A stretch of DNA of 64,000 nucleotides, taken from positions 1 through 64,000 of the forward strand of contig DATGZN010000113.1 in the NCBI GenBank assembly GCA_035297145.1, in the 5' to 3' direction. The translations under genes and the position numbers were made by a program. Below, piece by piece: positions 59,693 through 64,000 of the stretch. Position 1 is the stretch's first letter. Every line of letters starts with the position of its first letter. Source of the stretch: QHXW01 sp035297145 (GTDB taxonomy: Bacteria; Acidobacteriota; Terriglobia; Bryobacterales; Bryobacteraceae). The notes under the pieces are model-generated. The model was not told the DNA's origin. It worked only from the letters and a program-made list of their open reading frames with translations, and made no database searches.

Positions 59693-62182
59693 TTAATGAA
59701 CGACGAGCGTGACGCCATCCTGGCTGGTCGCGCTGCCCACGGTGATGTGGACGGGCACCTGGCTGCCGGGTTGGACATTCGGCGACATTCTGGCTTTGAT
59801 CTCAAACACTCCCGGCGTTTGACCAAGCGCGGCTCCGGCATATTCGACCGTAGCGGGCAAACCGCCGATATTGACCGAAACCGCAGCCAGAGGTTTGGGC
59901 AGAATATCTGCCAGGGCGCGGCCGTCAACGCCGGGTGGGTCCGTTTGCCCTTCGCCCGTGCCTCGCAGAATGACCATTGAGCCGACGCGGGCAGGCGCAG
60001 CAGGAGAATTCCGCGCGACGCCGTCGTCGTTCAGAATCACCCCCTGTCCTTTGCCACTGGAATCCGCTGTGAACAGGCCTGGAGCTGTGGCGGCGGCCGC
60101 GACTTCAAAAGGCTCGGACAGCCCGCCCTCGTACTCCACCTGGACATGAGTTTTGCCCGTGGTCAAACCGAAGTACGGCGCTACCGCCGAGCATTCAGTA
60201 GCGGAGGCGGAGACCATCGGGGCTGGAATTCCATCGAAGAAGATGCGAACGCCGGCGAGCGTGGTGCTCAGCATGCCGTTGGCATCGACCGTCTGAGGAG
60301 TCATGCTCTCAGGTCCCATGCGAGCGCCGCGAACCACAACCAGCTGTCCTGGAGCGACGGTCTTGCCGAAAGAGGCAGCATTCATGACTGCCGAGATGGT
60401 TGGCTGCGCACCGGAGTTTGATGCCGGCGGGATGGTGAGCAGAGTAATGGAATTCGCCGGAAACGCGGTGGTGAGAGTCGCGCCCGCTGGAATTTGCGGC
60501 TCGGCCACGATGGCGCTGAGTTTCGCGCCACTAAAGCGCCACACTTTCGCCTCGGGGCCCGCGGAAAAATTCTCCAGGCTCAGAGTGCTCGATAAATTGC
60601 TGCTGGTTTTGTTGATCACCATCACGGTGAGGTTTGAATCGGAGCGAAGTGCCGCATAGACCGAGAGCTTACTCTGATCGGCGCTTGCCGCGTGCACGGC
60701 GGTGGCCCCGAATGCGCCACCCTTGCCGTCGTAGTTGCGATACATTTTGAAGGCGAAAGCGCCGGGATCTGTGGGCTTGGGGGGCGCCCACAAGCTTGCG
60801 GCGTCCAATTGCTCGCGGCCAAAGATGCCGAGCAGATCGGCCTGAGCCAGTGCGCCATTGAGGGTATCGAGCGCGGTCCAGTTGTATTCGGTAATGGCGA
60901 TCTTGGTGCCCGGATAGTTCTGGCTGACAATGCTGCGTAGCCGGGGTATCAGTTGTGGAGCGATGGGCGCGCCGTTGTTGTCGACGTCCTTGATCCAATA
61001 ATCGTCGCTGACGACGTAGGTGGGATCCCAAAACTCGCGCGTGGAATCGAGCCGCAGAGCGTTGATCGCAGCCGTTTGCGTGCCGGCGTTTTGGACCGTC
61101 GAGGGCACGATGTAAGCGTGCAGGTCGAGGTAGTCGAGCAGGCGGTGCCCATGCTGTTTCTGGTAGTTCCGGAATTGTTGCAGATACCAGGCGAAGAATG
61201 GCACGCCGCCGTGGGCATTGCGATCCACGGGGTTCGACCAGTAGTTGCCGTCGTTACTCCAGCCGGCCACGATGTCTTTCTTTGAGAACCACAGGGAAGC
61301 CCAGTTGTCGGCCACCGGCCCCGCCACCAGTGCGGTGGGGTCGGCTTGCTTGATGGCTTCGGCGTACGCGAGGTCGAGGTTGAAAACCTCGTCATAGGTG
61401 TAGGGCTCGGGATGAATGTCGCGATGCGTGCTGTCCCACCAGATGGGCTCGTTGTCGAGAGCCCAAATCGCCACGCCGCCCTGGCTCGCCTTGCCATACC
61501 GGGAGACGAGGTAGTGGATCCATTCGGCCTGGAAGGTTTGATCGAATTTCGTGTAAACGTCGCTGGGTTCATTCGTAATATAGATGGGATTGGCCGGGAA
61601 CTTGCCATCGTTTACCGAAGGATCGCCGCAGGCCGGATCGTAGACGACGCCGTCGCCGCACGTGACCGGATGATACTGCGCGTACGGGTCGATCTTGCAC
61701 TGGTTTCCATACTTGGCCACGTTGTAGCTGCACGCCTGGACACGAGCCTTCGGGAGCCAGCCGAGAATCGGAACGGTACCGAGAATCTTGCCGCCGGTAG
61801 AGCGCGCCTGGTCGGCAAAATTGTTGAATGACGATCCGGCGGGCAGCTTGGAGGCGTCCTCCGTGGTGTCGGGCAGGACCTCGTAAAACCAATCGTTATC
61901 CAGGTCGTTGACATCGAATTTCCAGTGGTACGTGCTGGTCGAATTGCCGCCCCAGCGGCGTAATGTGGGCCGAATGCCAGGAGCAGCGGCAGCGTAGGCG
62001 GGGCCGTTGGGATCGCCACTCGCGCCCAAATCCCAGTAGAAGTTAATTCCGTAAATATCCGGGGAAATGGCATGGCGGTTGGCGCTCGCATCGACGGAGA
62101 GCGCTGGACCGGTTTGCTGCGCGACGGCGGCGAAGGCGGTAAACAGGCCCAAAGCCGCGGGCAGAACCGTGCGGAGCGGCAT
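59693..62182 (-). CDS. Secreted GH44 endoglucanase/xyloglucanase with Solibacter-type C-terminal domain
   Basis: This 829-residue protein has a signal peptide (about 1-21) and a glycoside hydrolase family 44 catalytic region (about 25-590). Marks of GH44 are IYGINFYWD, RRWGGNSTSTYHWKFDVND, the acid/base Glu in IWALDNEPIWWD and the nucleophile Glu in IAITEYNW. Residues about 600-829 form the TIGR03437-like extension (ISAVMNAASFGKTVAPGQLV, GVILNDDGVARNSPAAPA), a beta-rich tail found on secreted proteins of Solibacter relatives. It should cleave beta-glucan or xyloglucan outside the cell. It is divergent from the ECF sigma gene, with 96 bases between. Confidence 0.9.
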   Translation of the reverse strand: MPLRTVLPAALGLFTAFAAVAQQTGPALSVDASANRHAISPDIYGINFYWDLGASGDPNGPAYAAAAPGIRPTLRRWGGNSTSTYHWKFDVNDLDNDWFYEVLPDTTEDASKLPAGSSFNNFADQARSTGGKILGTVPILGWLPKARVQACSYNVAKYGNQCKIDPYAQYHPVTCGDGVVYDPACGDPSVNDGKFPANPIYITNEPSDVYTKFDQTFQAEWIHYLVSRYGKASQGGVAIWALDNEPIWWDSTHRDIHPEPYTYDEVFNLDLAYAEAIKQADPTALVAGPVADNWASLWFSKKDIVAGWSNDGNYWSNPVDRNAHGGVPFFAWYLQQFRNYQKQHGHRLLDYLDLHAYIVPSTVQNAGTQTAAINALRLDSTREFWDPTYVVSDDYWIKDVDNNGAPIAPQLIPRLRSIVSQNYPGTKIAITEYNWTALDTLNGALAQADLLGIFGREQLDAASLWAPPKPTDPGAFAFKMYRNYDGKGGAFGATAVHAASADQSKLSVYAALRSDSNLTVMVINKTSSNLSSTLSLENFSAGPEAKVWRFSGAKLSAIVAEPQIPAGATLTTAFPANSITLLTIPPASNSGAQPTISAVMNAASFGKTVAPGQLVVVRGARMGPESMTPQTVDANGMLSTTLAGVRIFFDGIPAPMVSASATECSAVAPYFGLTTGKTHVQVEYEGGLSEPFEVAAAATAPGLFTADSSGKGQGVILNDDGVARNSPAAPARVGSMVILRGTGEGQTDPPGVDGRALADILPKPLAAVSVNIGGLPATVEYAGAALGQTPGVFEIKARMSPNVQPGSQVPVHITVGSATSQDGVTLVVH

Positions 62183-62278
62183 CCTTATAAGATGTTAGCG
62201 AATTCAGACGGCGTTGAAAACGCGGGCCGCGCCCCGTGACTTTTCGCCGCCACGACAGTTTATACAATCAGAGGATCA

Positions 62279-62842
62279 ATGGCGGCCAGAAGACCGGCGG
62301 AGACGGCTGTCCGGAACAGTGCGGAGGAGCGCCTTCTGGTTGAGGCTGTACAAAAAGATCCCGCGAAGTTCGGCGATCTGTACGAGGCCTATTTTGAGCT
62401 GATCTACGGGTTCATCGCGCGGCGGGTGAGCGACCGGGCTACGGCTGAAGACCTGACGTCGGATGTTTTCCACAAGGCGCTCGCCAACCTGCGGAGTTAC
62501 GAATGGCGTGGCGTTCCGTTTGCCGCATGGCTGATCAGGATCGCGGCGAACGCTGTCGTTGATCAATCGAAGCGTGCCGCGCGTGAGGTTCCGGCGCGTG
62601 ATGACCTGCCGGAGCCCAGCGCCCAACCGAATATGGAAGGCTTGGAAGATCGCGCCCTTCTGTTCCGGCTGGTGAACCAGCTTCCCGACGATCAGCGGCG
62701 CGTCATCCAAGAGCGCTTTGTGGACGAGATGAGCATTCGGGAAATCGCCGGCCGGCTGGGACGAAGCGAGGGCGCGGTGAAGCAACTGCAATTGCGCGCT
62801 CTCGAAAAGCTGCGGAAGCAACTGGGAGGCGCCCATGCCTAG
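62279..62842 (+). CDS. ECF-type RNA polymerase sigma factor
   Basis: This 187-residue sigma70-family protein has region 2 (FGDLYEAYFELIYGFIARRV, then TAEDLTSDVFHKAL and WLIRIAANAVVD) and region 4 (LPDDQRRVIQERFVDEMSIR, then EIAGRLGRSEGAVKQLQLRA), with no regions 1 or 3. AGAGGA lies 4-5 bases before the ATG. It overlaps the downstream gene by 8 bases in another frame, so sigma and its partner are translationally coupled; such partners are often anti-sigma factors. Confidence 0.95.
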   Translation: MAARRPAETAVRNSAEERLLVEAVQKDPAKFGDLYEAYFELIYGFIARRVSDRATAEDLTSDVFHKALANLRSYEWRGVPFAAWLIRIAANAVVDQSKRAAREVPARDDLPEPSAQPNMEGLEDRALLFRLVNQLPDDQRRVIQERFVDEMSIREIAGRLGRSEGAVKQLQLRALEKLRKQLGGAHA

Positions 62843-64000
62843 GCTCTCTCGATCCGATCGATTGGATCAGGCGATTGCGGCGATGCTTGCGGGGACGGGC
62901 GGCGAGCCGGAACCCAGCCTGGCGCCGCTGGTGCGAATCGCCAGGGAGTTGCGCGATCTGCCGCGCGAGAGTTTCAGAGCAAGTCTCAAATCGGATTTAG
63001 AAGGGAAGGTAACTATGGCTAGTCAAGTTACAGCGCCGGCTGCGATGCAAACGGCAACGATGAGGCTGCGCGTGAAGAATGCGCCCGCGGCGATCGAGTT
63101 TTACAGCAAGGCATTCGGGGCCGCCGAAATCAGCCGGTTTGAGGCAAACGGATCGATCGTCGTCGCGGATGTCAAAATCGGCAATTCCATTATCATGGTT
63201 TCGGAATCTTCGCCGGAGTTCGGTTTGCCCGGACCAGAAGCTTATGGTGGTTCGCCGGTAACTATCCATCTGCGCGTCGAGGACGTTGACGCTTTCGTAA
63301 GAAAGGCAGTAGCGGCGGGCGCTACGCTAACCGAGCCCGTGGCAGACCAGTTCTACGGAGTGCGCCGCGGATCGGTTGCCGATTCATTCGGCTATACCTG
63401 GGTTGTGGAGACGCTCAAGGAAGAGCTGCCGGTCGAGGAGATCTATCGCCGGTTCGAGGCTCTGGAGCAGGAACGACAATCGAAGCGCGTCGGCGTGAGT
63501 CCGATTCCTGAGGGTTACCACACCATTACGCCGTACATAGTGGTGGAAGATGCGCCCGCGCTGATCGACTTCGCCCGGCAGGTTTTTGGAGCGGAGGAGA
63601 CGTTTCGCGCGATCGGCGGCGCCGGTGGTATCCACGCCGAAATTCGCATCGGCGATTCCATGCTGATGATCGGCGGCGGCGGTCCCGAGCTCGCGTGGCG
63701 TGGGGAATCGAAACTGATTGCGCTGCACGTTTACGTGGAGGATACTGACGCCGCCTACGAGCGCGCTTTGCAGGCCGGCGCGGTTTCGCTCGGTGCGCCG
63801 CAGGATCAGCCCTATGGCGAGCGCGGCGGCGCGGTGAAAGACCAGTTTGGCAACTTCTGGTACATCGCGACCTCGATGGGCAAGAGCTACGTTCCGGAGG
63901 GCTTGCGACGCGTCACGCCCTATCTGCACCCGTTGCGAGCGGAGGCGTTGATCAGTTTCTTGAAGCGCGGGTTCGGAGCGGAGGAGATAGCGAAATATGC
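62835..64000 (+). CDS. Tandem glyoxalase/VOC-domain protein with sigma-partner-like N-terminus (runs off right edge)
   Basis: The frame opens at ATG 62835, inside the end of the sigma gene, and stays open for 388 codons to the window end. Residues 1-60 form a short helical segment (RLDQAIAAMLAGTG, then LRDLPRESFRASLKSDLEGK), which resembles the start of ECF-associated regulators. Then come PhnB-like VOC domains: one at about 74-200 (LRVKNAPAAIEFYSKAFGAA), one at about 227-350 (YIVVEDAPALIDFARQVFGA), and a third from about 357 (LISFLKRGFGAEEI), cut by the edge. VOC domains bind metals and small metabolites. A metabolite-sensing sigma regulator is a reasonable guess; a detoxifying enzyme under sigma control is the alternative. 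An internal ATG at residue 61 could also start a shorter protein. Confidence 0.85.
   Translation, partial: MPRLSRSDRLDQAIAAMLAGTGGEPEPSLAPLVRIARELRDLPRESFRASLKSDLEGKVTMASQVTAPAAMQTATMRLRVKNAPAAIEFYSKAFGAAEISRFEANGSIVVADVKIGNSIIMVSESSPEFGLPGPEAYGGSPVTIHLRVEDVDAFVRKAVAAGATLTEPVADQFYGVRRGSVADSFGYTWVVETLKEELPVEEIYRRFEALEQERQSKRVGVSPIPEGYHTITPYIVVEDAPALIDFARQVFGAEETFRAIGGAGGIHAEIRIGDSMLMIGGGGPELAWRGESKLIALHVYVEDTDAAYERALQAGAVSLGAPQDQPYGERGGAVKDQFGNFWYIATSMGKSYVPEGLRRVTPYLHPLRAEALISFLKRGFGAEEIAKY

Noticed and set aside
62236..62266. GTGACT and TATACA as a promoter for the ECF sigma gene
   Set aside because: The spacing of 19 bases is too long, and initiation there would leave the ribosome binding site outside the mRNA.

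Overview
The window looks like a chromosomal segment of a high-GC soil acidobacterium, most likely of the Bryobacterales / Candidatus Solibacter group. This is inferred from family content, not from any marker RNA. The signs are a secreted GH44 enzyme carrying the C-terminal extension typical of Solibacter secreted proteins (TIGR03437-like), a VWFA-related acidobacterial protein, an Oar-like TonB-dependent receptor with a carboxypeptidase-regulatory N-terminus, two membrane proteins sharing an N-terminal domain that ends KGGYVPVF, and many secreted hydrolases. No rRNA, tRNA, CRISPR array or prophage was seen.

Layout. 1-668 is a decayed strip: the 5' end of an insertion-sequence orfA runs off the left edge beside a truncated beta-helix gene. 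669-15142 is a mixed housekeeping and secreted-enzyme region (PD40 propeller protein, ROK kinase, M1 peptidase, alpha/beta hydrolase, VWFA protein, receiver protein with GH3 enzyme, MFS exporter with trpS, rRNA methyltransferase). 15131-24338 is one long minus-strand respiratory cluster read from Rieske to DUF420: Rieske protein, two-part cytochrome b, an eight-heme cytochrome c, a cupredoxin-like lipoprotein, then heme A synthesis (ctaA, ctaB), SCO1 and DUF420. Divergent from it, 24727-34213 is a complex I operon in the order nuoC-D-I-J-K-L-M-N-H. Together they encode most of a quinone-reducing and quinol-oxidising chain plus assembly factors for a heme-A copper oxidase, but not the oxidase itself and not nuoA, B, E, F or G.

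34219-48492 holds a FecR-like secreted protein, a DASS transporter, a HAD phosphatase, a lone ExbD, a secreted protein of three fused RidA domains, serA with a class V aminotransferase (serine synthesis), two tiny genes, yqeY with an OPT transporter, an orphan antitoxin-like gene, a TPR protein and a second KGGYVPVF-domain protein. 48764-64000 is a secreted/surface region: TonB-dependent receptor, sulfatase-fold TPR lipoprotein, small genes (one of 45 aa behind a strong palindromic operator candidate), a secreted protein with an internal duplication, an SDR, an S10 carboxypeptidase, the GH44 protein, and an ECF sigma factor overlapping a gene for tandem glyoxalase-fold domains that runs off the right edge.

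Non-coding structure includes a 25-bp near-perfect inverted repeat (37926-37992), two copies of a dispersed GC-rich repeat (11496-11549 and 39450-39501), several short intergenic palindromes, and a clear intrinsic terminator just upstream of a hydrolase gene that could be an attenuator. No single wholly new system stands out. The strongest leads are the sigma/VOC pair, the eight-heme bc-type cluster, the histidine-rich NuoL loop, the triple RidA protein and the operator-controlled 45-aa gene.
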